This document shows positions 52,491 to 63,849 of a DNA stretch of 64,000 bases, in pieces. Location: assembly GCA_963556255.1 (NCBI GenBank), contig OY744616.1:12684054-12748053 (forward strand), written 5' to 3'. The notes below the pieces were generated by a model. The model did not search any database. It was not told where the DNA came from and saw only the letters and a list, made by a program, of their open reading frames with translations. Made by a program: the position numbers and the translations under genes. The stretch is from Allolobophora icterica. Lineage: Eukaryota; Annelida; Clitellata; Crassiclitellata; Lumbricidae. Every line of letters begins with the position of its first letter. Within the stretch, counting starts at the first letter, position 1.

Positions 52491-52599
52491 CAGTTCGTGT
52501 TTTTGTAATTTAAAAATGCTGCGCGGAACCCCTGGTCGACACCGGCGAACCCCCGGGTTCTGCAGAACCCTGGTTGAAAACCACTGCTTTAGAGGATCA

Positions 52600-53960
52600 C
52601 AGAAACTATCGTTTCACACCTTATGTATTACTTACATGGTACTACAAAAGCAAAAGTGTCGGATTAGATAAGTGAGACAGTAGGTGGTGTCAACATTCAT
52701 ATATAACACAGGTCACTTGTCAGAAGGTTTTAATTGTCGTTGGAGCTTACATAATAACGACACAAACAGATCTGATCCTTGGAATATGATCTGATATCAC
52801 CATATAACGCACAAGACATCAACCGATGGCAAACCAACACCTTCAAACCCTAATATCCAGAGTGAATAATTTCAGGTCATTTGAATACTTTCCCTAACGT
52901 GCAGAGTTGTGTTCTTAGTCAGAGCACAGGGCAGGCAAAGTAGCTATATGAACAACAGCATGGACTAACACTAGGGAAAGTTAGAAGAGTAACAACACTA
53001 ATAGTATCTGTATGCAAATTCGTATCAGCAACAGCAAAGTATCTTTTAACTCAGACAACGGAACCTACCGACATTTACTACTTAACCTACTACTCAGCAC
53101 ACTGTAGCAGAAGAAAATTCCTGTATTATAGTGAAACTTCAAAATTAATGAATCTGTAGTAGTTAATGAACCTCTAAAGAGTAATATTACAAGCAACTAG
53201 CCCACAATACGTCTCAAACCAACTCTGAATCAAACCACAAGAAGTGACTATTACCACCAGACAAACACTGCTCAGAACACGAGCCGAAAAAACAACAAGA
53301 CACAAAAAACTTACAACAAATGCCCTAGAAATCCACTTATTCCATTTCTTTTTCGGAGAAAACTGTACAAACCAGTATCCTCAGTACCGTGTAAAATAAA
53401 CGGCGTGCAATACGCCAACCAAGTACAACAACGCTGCGAACAAACGGCTTACAAGAGCGTTAAGCCTACCGAACGGACAGCTGTCCTTCCAATACACCAA
53501 CAACTCAATACGGTGGTAAGCTGCATATGCAAGTGCGTTGGTTGAAAAGAGGCATTGCTGTGGCGTATGCATGACTGATTGCTCAGCAGTGAATGCCTGA
53601 GTAAAGCTGACGCTCTGCGTCACAGCATTGCCCACAACGAGCAAGAACCCGGTCCATCAAGCGGAACGGTCTCTGCCCACGGCCTGTCTGCCACCCAAAA
53701 CACGAACACGAGCAGTCTACACCACGACAAAAGCTGACAGAGGCACCCCCTCTGAGGACAGGACTAGAGAGAAGACTACCCAAACACCTACAAATCTGCA
53801 GAAGGCGTACAGCGTTACAAAGTTTCTGCCAGGTTTGGAAGTCGTGATGGGTTTTGAGAGACATAAACATGGCTGACTTAACACCAGGACTTCAAATAGT
53901 TGGCCAAATAATTAGCACGAAAATACAGACCAAGGTATATAATGAATGTTTAAAAAAAAC
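52600..53960. other. Unassigned; CpG-containing block at 53.38-53.87 kb
   Basis: 52.6-53.3 kb shows nothing. From 53380 to 53870 G+C and CpG rise and several frames of 60-95 codons overlap on both strands, e.g. minus 53583-53870 and 53381-53644. None resembles a family I know. It could be a promoter or first exon of a gene outside the window, or an old transposon, and the sequence does not decide. Confidence 0.3.
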
Positions 53961-54124
53961 TTTTAGGTGCACATACAGCACCAATGATGAAATCCAAGCT
54001 CCAGCTGATCGACAGTGACAGTTGTGATGGGCAGAGGATGCGTCATGACACGGAAGCGTGACTGAACACAAGGAAGTCAAGTTCTTGTGAAAATGACACA
54101 AGATAGCACTGAACATAACATAAC

Positions 54125-54196
54125 ATACATTTTGAACATACTACTTAAAATGTGCTATATGAGTACCTAGATACATGCATACATACCGTACATACA

Positions 54197-54230
<34 letters not shown>

Positions 54231-54265
54231 CATACATATATATATATACATACATATGTATACAG
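54125..54265 (+). repeat. Retroposon 3' end with CATA tail
   Basis: AATGTGCTATATGAGTACCT then AGATACATGCATACATACC leads into (CATA)n. It is the same junction type as at 38.5 and 43.1 kb. Confidence 0.7.
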
Positions 54266-54269
54266 ACAC

Positions 54270-54560
54270 AGAAGACGAAAAGCAGTCCCTTAAGCTAGAC
54301 CCAAGGCAACCATGGGTATGAAGTGTTAGCAACTTCCTTTTCTTAGCCTCGGCATATGAGGGTGGGTGATCAGTCCTCTCCCTCGCCATCTCATATTCCA
54401 CCAACAGTGTGCGGTCATTGTACTCATTATAGATGAGCTGGCTAGGGGCACAACTGAAGCAGAAATCTCAAACCAAATTTCTGCCCTTGCAGAGGATTTG
54501 AAACCCGACCTCTCGATTGACAGTCCAGCATGCTAACCATTACACCATCGAGTGCCCTCA
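54270..54560 (-). repeat. tRNA-headed SINE
   Basis: Read from about 54558 on the minus strand: tRNA-like GATGGTGTAATGGTTAGCAT and B box GGGTTTCAAATCC, then a body shared with the SINE at 45.83-46.085 kb (AGATTTCTGCTTC, GGCGAGGGAGAGGACTGATC). The orientation is the same as in that copy. Confidence 0.75.
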
Positions 54561-54960
54561 CACATAGATTCATAAATATATACATACTTTTTTATGTTCA
54601 CATAATATCAGTTCAAAAGTACAAGCTCCAAAGTAAAACAATGCAATACAACAAAGAAGTTACAGTTAATAGTATTTACTCACTTGCAGTTCCAGTCTAC
54701 TTAGCCCCAGTCCGATAAAATCCAACAGTTCACTGAATACCAGACACACTGTATAGATTCTTGGGTAGACACACTAATTGATAACAACTCATTAGTTAAC
54801 AGAACTGCATAAGCCCAGTTTAGAAACTTGTCCGTGTTACAGAATCCTCACCCATGCAATGCTGGTCCTTTGTATATTAATAGCAGTAGGCTGCAACTGT
54901 GTGACACTGCAGGCATGCTAACAGGTTCATGCAACTCTAAGCTATTTATAAGCACAAAGC

Positions 54961-55127
54961 CTGACAAGCCCCATAGTTAACATAGGTCTTAAAAAGCAAC
55001 AGCACAATGTCTAGGCTGATGAGCCCCATGGTTAGCATAGATCTTCAAAAGCATCACCTTACTGTCTAGGCTGACAAGCCCCATGGTTAGCACAGATCTT
55101 AAAAAGCAATGCTTAATGTCTAGGCAC
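54961..55127. repeat. ~58-bp tandem repeat, three copies
   Basis: Each copy contains AAGCCCCATGGTTAGCA (or a close variant), a AGATCTTAAAAAGCA block and TGTCTAGGC. No coding content is visible. Confidence 0.8.
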
Positions 55128-55139
55128 TTCAAACCAGTA

Positions 55140-55670
55140 CTTAAAGCTAACCATTTGAGAAGCACAGAAATAAAAAGGAAAACCAAGACAAAACTAAACA
55201 AGATGATGATACAAACCATTTTCCTGTAGAGATCAATGCTGCATAATCCGTATTAAGCATTAAGCAAGATAGGACAAGAATACTCAAAGCAGAAATAAAT
55301 CGACCTTGGAAAAATTGCAGGGATTTCAAGACTACGGAAAACTAGAAATTATAACATAAGACAGTCATTACGTATCCAACAAACTCTGCTAGACAAAGTC
55401 GCTCGGCAAAGATTCCGATGGTTCAAACATGTAGTTAGAACGACAGCTGATCGACTTAAACACAATGCAAGACTCGAAGGAAAAAGAAACAAAGGCAATA
55501 CAAGATAAGGATGGCTAGACCATATAAATGAGGACATTTACTACACTTGCACTAACACTGAGAGGAGAACTGGACGTGACAAATGACTGAGAACAATGGA
55601 GATCCTTATTCGTACCATCACAACGAAATGGTTGGTGTCAGGAACTGATGATGACAATGATGATGAAAAG
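55140..55670 (+). pseudogene. Degraded LINE 3' end (RTE/jockey-like)
   Basis: Across stops and frameshifts it encodes GKIAGISRLRK, RQRFRWFKHVVRTTADRLKH, ARLEGKRNKGN and GWLDHINED. These are the conserved FRWFGHVxRM...LxGKRxxGRPRxxWxDxI landmarks of non-LTR C termini. The 3' end is TGATGATGACAATGATGATG. It is probably the same family as 47.13-48.48 kb. Confidence 0.75.
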
Positions 55671-55680
55671 TATGATATAA

Positions 55681-55697
55681 TGCACACACACACACGC

Positions 55698-55731
<34 letters not shown>
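55681..55731. repeat. (CA)n microsatellite
   Basis: An ACAC run with two CG interruptions. It follows the LINE 3' end directly. Confidence 0.95.
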
Positions 55732-55733
<2 letters not shown>

Positions 55734-55739
55734 CAAGTT

Positions 55740-58610
55740 GGATTTTATATTAATCAGTCTTACCCAAACATTGAAATTTGAACTGTAACACAATAACATC
55801 AACAGTGCGATGATTAGCATTATCTATATGCATGAGCTGATGACATAATTGATGAATTTACAGCACTACAGTTGCTCTACTTATGTTGATTAATATGTTC
55901 TCATGGGTAGCTATCTAGATCAGCAGTGTTTCTTAAACCTGTTCAGGCTAGGGATGTGCAAACCGATTTGCTGCATCCGTGGACAGTCCAGCAGCGAATT
56001 ACTACACTACCGGACAGTGAATGACCAAATGAATGAATAAATAAACGTAGCAACAACAGAATGATAGACTGGTCATGTTGAATGACCACAGATCAGCATG
56101 CTGGACAAGGCGACTTCAAAATAGTTGGCCTAAAACAGCTCTGCTGGTTGCAGGTAGATAAATCAGAAATCCCTTTCTCCCACGAGACTGGACTGAACTC
56201 CGAAAAGCTTCGTGGAATCAACTGCACCGAGCATTATCGAAGTACGACAAAACAGTGCAATTCCCTGACTGCAACATGATCTGCAGTGGGGTTTGTGGAG
56301 ATAATTGCAATTAGGATCAAATTATCGCTAACAGTCCTCGGAGGATATCCGCAGTGGACAACTAATTGCAACAAAACCAGGTTGTCTGGAAACAGAAACA
56401 TGTTTTCTGTATGAACAGTCAGCTCCCCTAACGCTATCCCACCCCACGAAAAAGGGTCACATGTAGGTTCTTGCTGCTGGGCTAGCAGCAATAATTACAA
56501 TTTATTGCAGCCAAAGCCCAGGAGGTAATGGTGTATTTTGTATGAGGCTTGTAATTAGCTATGTGGGAGCTCCATCCATCTGTACCACTGACCTAATACT
56601 TGGCATTTTAAATTGGACCATAACACATCAACAAGGCATTCGACATCCATTTTCAAAATGTATTTCTTTGGAAATTAACAGTATAATAGCCTAAGCAGAA
56701 ATGCCTAACGTGGCAGCCTAAACCTAGGCTATAGGAAACGTAACTGTATCCACAGATGTAACTAGTGCCTTTTCAAACAAAACTTATCTGAGGTGCTCAG
56801 AGGAATATGGGACAAAACAAATCAGCATAAACCTAATTCCTCTGCTTAAAAGATAGCCTAACATAATAGCTTAACATGACATCCTCATCAGATACTCTAT
56901 ATCTGAGGGCAGTCCAACAGCAGAATCTTGATTTCGGTAGAGGTGAAACTGTCAAACTAAGATTCACATCATTTCCGACCAGTGATAATAGCCAAAAGTA
57001 GGTCGTGCATAAATATTCTTTAATTAGGTAAGCAAATATTGTTTCAATACGGCCCAACGCGAAATGGACAATTGTCAATAATGAAAGTGGCAATTCCAGT
57101 ACAGATGGAGCAACCAGGTCCCAACACTGGCCTAAAGAATGATCAGCAACACAACTCTAAACTTTAAACAAGTGGCCATTGATAGTCAAATATTTTCACC
57201 AGCACAGCAGACTACTTCAAATACACCCGCAACTTTTTATAACAATCTTTGAAAGCCATATCAAGAACCAAATTATAAGCGTTGTACTATAACTAGTTTA
57301 ACTGCTGTAGGTTAATTAATTCTGAGATACATGCGGTGGTGAAGGATCTCACCCAATCAATACAATGAAAAAAGGAGCAGGGTCAAGGCCATACAGTTGT
57401 TCTAGAAATGTGTTTACATTTACATTTGTATCAGAATTTGTGCTACGATGAAGCCGTTCAAAATGACTCTAGGAACTATTAACTAGTAGGGTATTCATGA
57501 CACTTCTGAGAATCATAAATAGCTACTTATGTCTAGACAAGCATGCACAAATGTCCAGTTCCGCGGGACGACCTTTTTTTCTTATGTAAAAACTAAGATT
57601 TTGGGTCACAATTCAATTCCATATACACTGAAACCTGACAAGCATCTATTATATATACACCAGTTTAATGCATTCTAATGACTGTTACAGTGCACTCTAA
57701 CGCTACAGTATTCTTTTCAAATGATTTAAAACTGCTGACACTTTCAGTAGGCGATACAATGTGATTTGATATGAAGTAATGTAAGTTAGTCATGTGATTT
57801 GTGCGACATGCTGTGTGATGCAAGTTTAAACTTGTGCAATGTATTACATTGCAATGGTGACACCCTCAACTGGCAGGCTGGCTGACTTATAACTGACCAA
57901 CTGACAGGAATTTGGAATTTGACACCTTTGCTATGCATACTGAGTTTGCCTAGCAGTGACCACTTTGCTATGCACTGAAAGGGAGGACACAGGGCACACT
58001 TTGAGACCTAGATTGCATCCGTTTGCCCTTCCTATCAAAGACAATAGGAACTTTCTGGCTCGGATGACGTATAAAAACAGTCACTGATAGTAATCATTTT
58101 GATTTGCATGACATTTTAAAAACGTGTTAATTGGCATACAATCAGTACCCAAGTACCGGTACCCAAGGGAATTGTACCTCATTGCGTTCTGTCAGTGAGA
58201 ATTTATGAATAAACGAAGATATAACAACTGATGCTTTAATAATCATTACAACAGTGCCAATGAAATTCTCAAATTATTATTTATTATTGGTATTATTATT
58301 AAGATTCTAATAATGATGGATCACAGCAGGCTAAAATTTACAGCAGCGCATTCAACGCTAGTAAAATGAAATTTAAGTTGAATTTCCATTTTTTTCAAAG
58401 TTAATTTGTCCTAATTTTTTACCTTCAAATTAGTCTTGCACTTTTCTCCACTCTTATTCCCACTTGTGGCATCACACGCTTAGATTTTTTGCTGCTCATG
58501 ACTCCACAGCGTGGTAAATATCACTTTGCAATTATTAATATGGAACAGACATAAAATGTCTTAGAACTGGTCAAGGCAGAGCTTTGCCCTATGTATCAAT
58601 CCAAAACAAA
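55740..58610. other. Intergenic, nothing recognised
   Basis: Almost 2.9 kb of AT-rich DNA without an ORF of recognisable family, tandem array or element terminus. Confidence 0.35.
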
Positions 58611-58620
58611 TATGGGCAAT

Positions 58621-58839
58621 CATGTACAATCGGGGTGCCTAATCTTAGCCCTGAATTTTAAAATTCAGCTTCCACTCGCAGGTATAGCTTTTTTCGACGC
58701 ACAAATACATAGGCTACACTGACCCTAACCCTAAGCCCTAACCGACCCTCACGACGCTTACCCTGACCCTAACCGACCCTCACGATGCAAAGACACCAAC
58801 CCAGATAGTAGGCCTACATAGGCACCCCGATTGTACATG
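58621..58839. mobile_element. MITE-like element with 21-bp perfect inverted ends
   Basis: CATGTACAATCGGGGTGCCT plus A (58621-58641) is exactly inverted at 58819-58839. The interior has two copies of CTAACCGACCCTCACGA joined by CCCTAACCC-like sequence (58715-58795). No target duplication is evident outside the ends. Confidence 0.75.
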
Positions 58840-60680
58840 TTCGCCGAAATACTGCCCTTATATCGAGCATTAAATGTCAGTAACTTGTATACACCAGTTG
58901 AAATGCCGATCGGCAGGTACACTTCTCAGACTAAATTCCGATCTCCATGTCACTGTTTTGTCATTTTGTAATCTTACTCATCCTATTTATCTCTGCTATC
59001 ATCCTTGTCACAACAATCATCATCATCGATCTAGAAATTAACGTCTACCTCGCTGTTTTTCTCCATTTCTCTTCACTCGGCCCTAATATATATACACACG
59101 CACATTCTCGCTAAACGTGACCGAATGTAAACAATGTGCACTTGGGCACGTCTCAACTTCAAATGCCGATGCCGCCTTATGCTCTTCGTTTTCTCTACTT
59201 CTCACTTTACCTGATGCACATGGGACTAACTGCAACAGTAAATGCGCTGAAACTAGAGAGAAATTTGAGAACTAAATAAAATAAACATACCATATTGCCA
59301 GTATAACACAATCCCTTTGATCAATTCTATATCGGCTGCGTTTCTATGCTACCTTCACCGACATTGCTCTCGCAACACAAGCTGGTAATCGATCGGGTTG
59401 ATATAGGAACGCATCCTTAATTAATTATTTTTGCTCAGAGAGGAGTCGGCTCATTTGGAGGTTTGCCAAGAATCTATAAATACAAACATAATGTCGATTC
59501 CTTGGAGGTTTGCAGAGAACGAAAGAGGAAGAACGTGGTTGTTGGATGACTCGATGAATCTGTAGTGGATCGGTTTAACCGATATCGAACCGATATCGCG
59601 ATATTCAGCCAAAAACCGAGACCAAACCATCAACCCAATCAATATAGGCCTACGTCGATAAACCAAACCCACAAATACTGAAAACCGATAATAAAGTGAC
59701 ATAACCGGAAAGTCGATATGCACAGAATACAATTATATGTCAAAATATATTAGTTTATCTATAAATTAGCCTAGGGCCTATCTATGCGCGCGCTGTAATA
59801 GAAGTTGAGTACAAATGCGCGTTTGAAAGCTATAGGAGTCTAGGCTAGTTGTTTTTACATAAACGCTATATTTTCTTCTAATTGTAACTCTGGACTGACT
59901 TGGGTTTTCTGAAAAAACACACGCGTACATGTACTTGCTCTATAGTCTATAGCATTAAGTATTACAAGACATAGTTAGCCTTAAAAATGTCAAAAATGGA
60001 CTCTATAGTGGTTCCTCCAGTGAAGGCTTCATTTGCAATATGCTGGTCTATTTCCGGATTGTGTACTCTGGACTTGTAGAATTAGAAATTTGTGGAATTC
60101 GCCTGGTTTTAGCCTTTAGATGAACGATAATACAGAGATTTGCAAAGCATATATCCCTATTTCGTTCACGTTCGCTGTTATATGCTATAGCTATATAATT
60201 TTGCTGTTTGTATTATGGGTAACTTTCTGAAACGTAAGAAAACAGTGCTTAGGCCTATCCAAACTAGCACCAATTACGGACAGTTTTTGCAAAGCAAAGC
60301 AAGCACATCCTTCTCGCTGACATTACTAGGGCCTATAGCTTTTGGCGAAACCGATGTTATTCATTTCTTTTAAAAATGACTGTGTTCCATAGTTATTGCA
60401 CGGAGTTAATAACAATTTATTTAGTGTTACTTTTTATATTATAATAGTCCTCAGCGTCATAAATAAGCAAGCGTGTATTGTGGAAATAGTCTATCTGCCT
60501 GTTATTTTTTATTAAATTTTAAGAATAGGGGCCTAAATTTTACTTTGTAAATAGTGGGATCCGCGAGCTATGCCTAGAAAAAATAGGGGTCCCTGGTCCA
60601 AAAAGTTTGAAAACCTCTGGCCTATGACGCAAGCAGGCTTGATAAATTTTTTAATTCTTGAGCTTTGTTAAATGACTGTT
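58840..60680. other. Intergenic; possible hAT-type termini
   Basis: No coding signal was found. At 59570-59625 ATCGGTTTAACCGATATCG-type palindromes resemble element ends. At 60580-60620 TTTTTGGACCAGGGACC (minus strand) after CAGAGGTTTTCAAAC resembles a hAT terminus. I could not find matching partners or target duplications. Confidence 0.35.
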
Positions 60681-60689
60681 CATATTGAA

Positions 60690-60857
60690 AGCCGGTCTTA
60701 GTCTTGCGAGACCAAGACCAAGACTTTTGGTCTCAAGACCAAGACTTTGAACCTCAAGACCAAGATCAAGACTTTTGGTCTCAAGACCAAGACTTTTAAA
60801 AACGAACTCGAGTGCATTCGAGACCGAGACCTTGGTCTCGAGGACAACAAGACTGGC
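60690..60857. mobile_element. Small DNA element made of GAGACCAAG repeats
   Basis: The left end AAGCCGGTCTTAGTC and the inverted right end AAGCCAGTCTTGTTG are related. Between them are five copies of AAGACCAAGA(C/T) with TTTTGGTCTC partners, so most of it can pair with itself. No 8-base target duplication is visible, so its class is uncertain. Confidence 0.55.
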
Positions 60858-61049
60858 TTAATCGGATGTTATATTGCACGTGGATATTGTTTAAAACAGT
60901 TACTTAAATATGATAACTTGTCTCAGAAATGCTTCCTCGCCAGGATGCTATACAAAGTCTTTTTGGTATCTTTTGTATCTTTTATGTATCCATTCATAAT
61001 AACTTTTCTCTTAATTGGTTACAATGTTTGATTGTTATATGTTATACGA

Positions 61050-61130
61050 AGTTATATCCTGTAATATTATCTTTTGTACAGCGCTTTGCGGTCACTAGCG
61101 CTTCTTAATAAAGAATATACTTACTTACTT
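61050..61130 (+). repeat. Retroposon 3' end with stem-loop and TTAC tail
   Basis: AGCGCTTTGCGGTCACTAGC closes into AGCGCT, then TCTTAATAAAGAATATACTT and ACTTACTTAC repeats. It is the same arrangement of stem, AT-rich linker and short tandem tail as in the other retroposon ends here. Confidence 0.65.
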
Positions 61131-61285
61131 AATCATCTGCAAACGTCTACATCATTCTATACTTACTGGTCCTTGCAGCATACCTAAAAATAGCATGATT
61201 GTTGCTTCCGGTTGACTTGTTGATATTTTCGCATGCATTTTGGCACATGGTTATTGAATTTATTCTGAAAAATTAGTTTGAAGCT

Positions 61286-61456
61286 ATGAGAAATGCATAC
61301 CGGTTTCGGAGCGTTTTAGGTGACACAGACGACAAGTTTTCATCTGCGGACGATGACATTGTTGGCACTTACCAATTTGTTTGGAATCAGCCTGGTGCTC
61401 GATGTCTGTTGGATTCGGCATTGCTGAATGATGACAAAGTTGGAGACGTTAGCTAA
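61286..61456 (+). CDS. Short open frame of coding appearance, unidentified
   Basis: ATG at 61286 opens 56 codons to a TAA at 61454-61456: MRNAYRFRSVLGDTDDKFSS, an acidic ADDDIVG, then TYQFVWNQPGARCLLDSALL and a short tail. The composition is balanced and protein-like, unlike neighbouring frames, and the DNA is richer in G+C than its flanks. I do not recognise it. It could be a terminal exon, a decayed transposase piece or chance. A donor-like TTTTAG|GTGACA at 61319 is an alternative exon end. Confidence 0.25.
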   Translation: MRNAYRFRSVLGDTDDKFSSADDDIVGTYQFVWNQPGARCLLDSALLNDDKVGDVS

Positions 61457-61569
61457 ATTGTTTTATTTTCTTTTTCTTTTGTGTAAATTACTTGATAATT
61501 GTGAAGAGTAAAAGTATTGTGATTTTAATATGTTTATTGAAAACCTAGTAATAGTTGTAAAGATATGCA

Positions 61570-61800
61570 TGGTTTCATGTGGCCCAGGACTTTTACTTGT
61601 TTCGGAGTGGCCCCATACTTGGTTGGGAGTGCCCCCAAGGACCTATACTTAAATCTGGATGTAGTACAGGACCTATACTTATTTTGGAGTAGCCCATACC
61701 CTATGCTTGATTTGATGTGACCCCATGACCTGGGTGTGGACCCATGGACCTGTGCTTGGTTTGATGTGGCTCAGGGCATACACTTGGCTTGGAGTGACCA
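61570..61800. repeat. Degenerate ~32-bp tandem repeat
   Basis: Repeated words AGGACCTATACTT, GATGTG.CCC and TTGGAGT.GCCC recur with a spacing of about 30 bases. Copies are strongly diverged. Confidence 0.55.
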
Positions 61801-61928
61801 AATCCCACCTTCTCAGGACTTGCATTGTGTGGAAGTTGATCCAGGAATAGTAGACGGCAACTCCTTTGATGCATTGTCCTAAGTCCATTCGTCCACTCCA
61901 TACGTATGCATTACTCAACTACTCATGT

Positions 61929-62553
61929 ATAATTGTATTGTATTGTATTGTATTGTATTGTATTCGGATATTTATAAAGCGCTTCTAGCGGGAGGGCCAT
62001 TCAGAAGCGCTCCCAGTGCGATAGACCCCGAGAGAAAAAGCAAGTTTTAAGAAAGGTAAAAGAGGAAGAGACGCTACCTGAGAGAATAGAAGAACGAACA
62101 AACGGAGGAAGCCCATTCCAAAGAGCAGGGCCAATGGAAGCAAACGACCTAGATTGAGCCAGTGAAGTCCTGACACGGGGAACGAGGAGGTCCAAACGGT
62201 CAGATGAACGAAGAGGACGAAGAGAAGCCGCAGAGTGAGGGCGATGAAATAAGTCACATAAATATTTTGGAGCGAAACCAAGCTGAGCCTTAGAGACAAG
62301 GATGAGGACCTTAAATTGGATGCGGGCAGAAAGCGGGAGCCAGTGGAGTTCTTCTGCCATAAAGGTGGTGATATGAGAGAATCGAGGAAGACGGGCAATT
62401 AATCTAGCAGCAGCATTGAGAACGGACTGAAGAGGAGCAAGACGGACTTTGGGAAGACCAATGAGGAGGGAATTGCAGTAGTCAAGTCTAGAGCAGACAA
62501 ATGCATGGACAATTGAAGTGAAAATTGGAGATGACAGAGAGCGACGGATAATA
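61929..62553 (-). mobile_element. L2-like LINE 3' end, 5'-truncated
   Basis: On the minus strand the conserved C terminus reads FVCSRLDYCNSLLIGLPKVR, LAPLQSVLNAAARLIARLPR, LHWLPLSARIQFKVLILV, APKYLCDLFHRPHS, LLVPRVRTSLAQSRSFASIG and ALWNGLPPFVRSS. The 3' end has a perfect 9-bp stem (62003-62011 with 61978-61986), TTTATAAATATCCGAATA and an (ATACA)n tail (61929-61965). It is related to, but distinct from, the 41.9-kb copy. Confidence 0.88.
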
Positions 62554-62739
62554 CGTATGAATGCATGTATGTATGCATCCGGCTATCTGTAAAATGCCTT
62601 TTAAGACCCGGACAAGGGCTAATAACAGACAATAAACTAATCAAAGGGCCCAGCCTAGTATAGTTACCATACAGAAGTTACACACTTGCTACCAGCAACA
62701 GGCAAGCAAGACACCAAAGACAGTGTTTAGGCACGCTCA

Positions 62740-63200
62740 AATTGGAAGGCAACTTGTAGGCCAGCTGGTCAACTGGAAGGCAATTTGTAGGCAAGCTGGC
62801 CAACTGGAAGGCAATTTGTAGGCAAGCTGAAGTCTACTAGAAGGCAATTTGTAGGCAAGCTGAAGTCAACTACAAGGCAATTTGTAGGCAAGCTGAAGTC
62901 AACTAGAAGGCAATTTATAGGCAAGCTGAAGTCTACTAGAAGGCAATTTGTAGGCAAGCTGAAGTCAACTACAAGGCAATTTGTAGGCAAGCTGAAGTCA
63001 ACTAGAAGGCAATTTATAGGCAAGCTGAAGTCAACTAGAAGGCAATTTGTAGGCAAGCTGAATTCAACTGGAAGGCAATTTGTAGGCAAGCTGAATTCAA
63101 CTGGAAGGCAATTTGTAGGCAAGTTGAAGTCAAGTGGAAGGCAATTTGTAGGCAAGCTGAATTCAACTAGAAGGCAATTTGTAGGCAAGTGTCTGGCAAG
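62740..63200. repeat. 33-bp minisatellite, about thirteen copies
   Basis: The unit GGCAATTTGTAGGCAAGCTG plus AAGTCAACTAGAA repeats head to tail. As 33 is a multiple of three, a 154-codon frame stays open on the minus strand (NCLLVDFSLPT heptad-like words). Variants alternate between AAGTC, AATTC and AAGTT types in blocks, suggesting higher-order duplication. Confidence 0.95.
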
Positions 63201-63389
63201 CAGTAAACCATACAAAGGGAACCAAAAAACCAATATGAATATTAATCTTATTTTGTACTAATAACAATACTTATTGGTCCTAAATAATGAAATCTGACAA
63301 TTGCCTGCATTTAATTCTAATATTTGAAATTGATGCTGACGAGCAGAGCTATATATCCTCTCCCGATCGTTACCTATTTGGTATCGTGC

Positions 63390-63695
63390 CGGGTCAGTAT
63401 GTATGTATGTATGAGGTCACTAGATATAGCGCATTCTAAGTAACTCAAAAGCGCTGTAATCAATGACAGTGGCTTCACACTCTGTGCACACAATACAACT
63501 GTATTTGATATTGCCCTCCTTCCAAACTTCAGAAGTGCAATAAGTAAGAGGCGATAGAACATAGATGGCGCTGAGCAGTTGTGAGTGAAGGACTTGCTCA
63601 AGGTCTCTAAACAGTGACTGACAAGTGAAGGCTCGAACCCGTACTCTCCGTGTTACAGGCCATGCACTCTAACCATTTGGCTAGTGAAGGTAGCA
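63390..63695 (-). repeat. tRNA-headed SINE with stem-loop end and TGTA tail
   Basis: From about 63692 on the minus strand: A-box-like TAGCCAAATGGTTAGAGTGC, B box GGGTTCGAGCC, then the body shared with 19.84 and 36.55 kb. Its 3' end is AAAAGCGCT/AGCGCATTCT-type stem (63447-63455 with 63428-63437), ATATCTAG and a (CATA)n tail near 63.40 kb. This is the most complete SINE in the window: head, body, stem-loop and tail. Confidence 0.8.
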
Positions 63696-63849
63696 ACAGA
63701 AAGTAAGGCAGAACAAAGTAAGAACGGAAGAAATACAGAAAGTATTACAGAGCCTTAACAGAACACCACAGTGCGATCACTCCTCAATGACATGCACAAA
63801 GACAACATATTTTTTGAACAAACTATTTTTTTAAGGAACAAAATGTTTT

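Larger units (their letters stand above)
50192..52586. mobile_element. hAT-type element carrying nested insertions
   Basis: The left terminus CAGTGGTTTCAATCTTTTTA and the inverted right terminus CAGTGGTTTTCAACCAGGGT match. The flanks CTTTACAG (50184-50191) and CTTTAGAG (52587-52594) agree at seven of eight positions. Subterminal GGAACC/GGTTCTGCAGAACCC words are typical of this hAT group. The inside is occupied by a 252-bp hAT-type MITE (50396), a GC-rich block (50854-51513), a Harbinger-like element (51587-52323) and an 18-bp minisatellite (52361-52490). What remains of the host element itself is short and has no transposase frame. Confidence 0.8.

Noticed and set aside
53381..53870. Protein-coding exon on the minus strand (Cys-rich frames)
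   Set aside because: Frames are open on both strands without family similarity or clear splice signals. It was kept only as an unassigned CpG-containing block.
58715..58795. Interstitial telomere array
   Set aside because: There are only one or two CCCTAA words inside a duplicated C-rich segment of a MITE-like element, not a tandem telomere array.
62769..63233. 154-residue open frame with repeated LPTNCLLVDFS words
   Set aside because: It is only the translation of the 33-bp minisatellite. The unit length is a multiple of three, so any frame without a stop stays open.
63630..63695. True tRNA genes at the SINE heads (also 7.36, 19.98, 36.6, 46.03 and 54.5 kb)
   Set aside because: A- and B-box words are present, but the cloverleaf is not maintained, and each is joined to a repeated SINE body.
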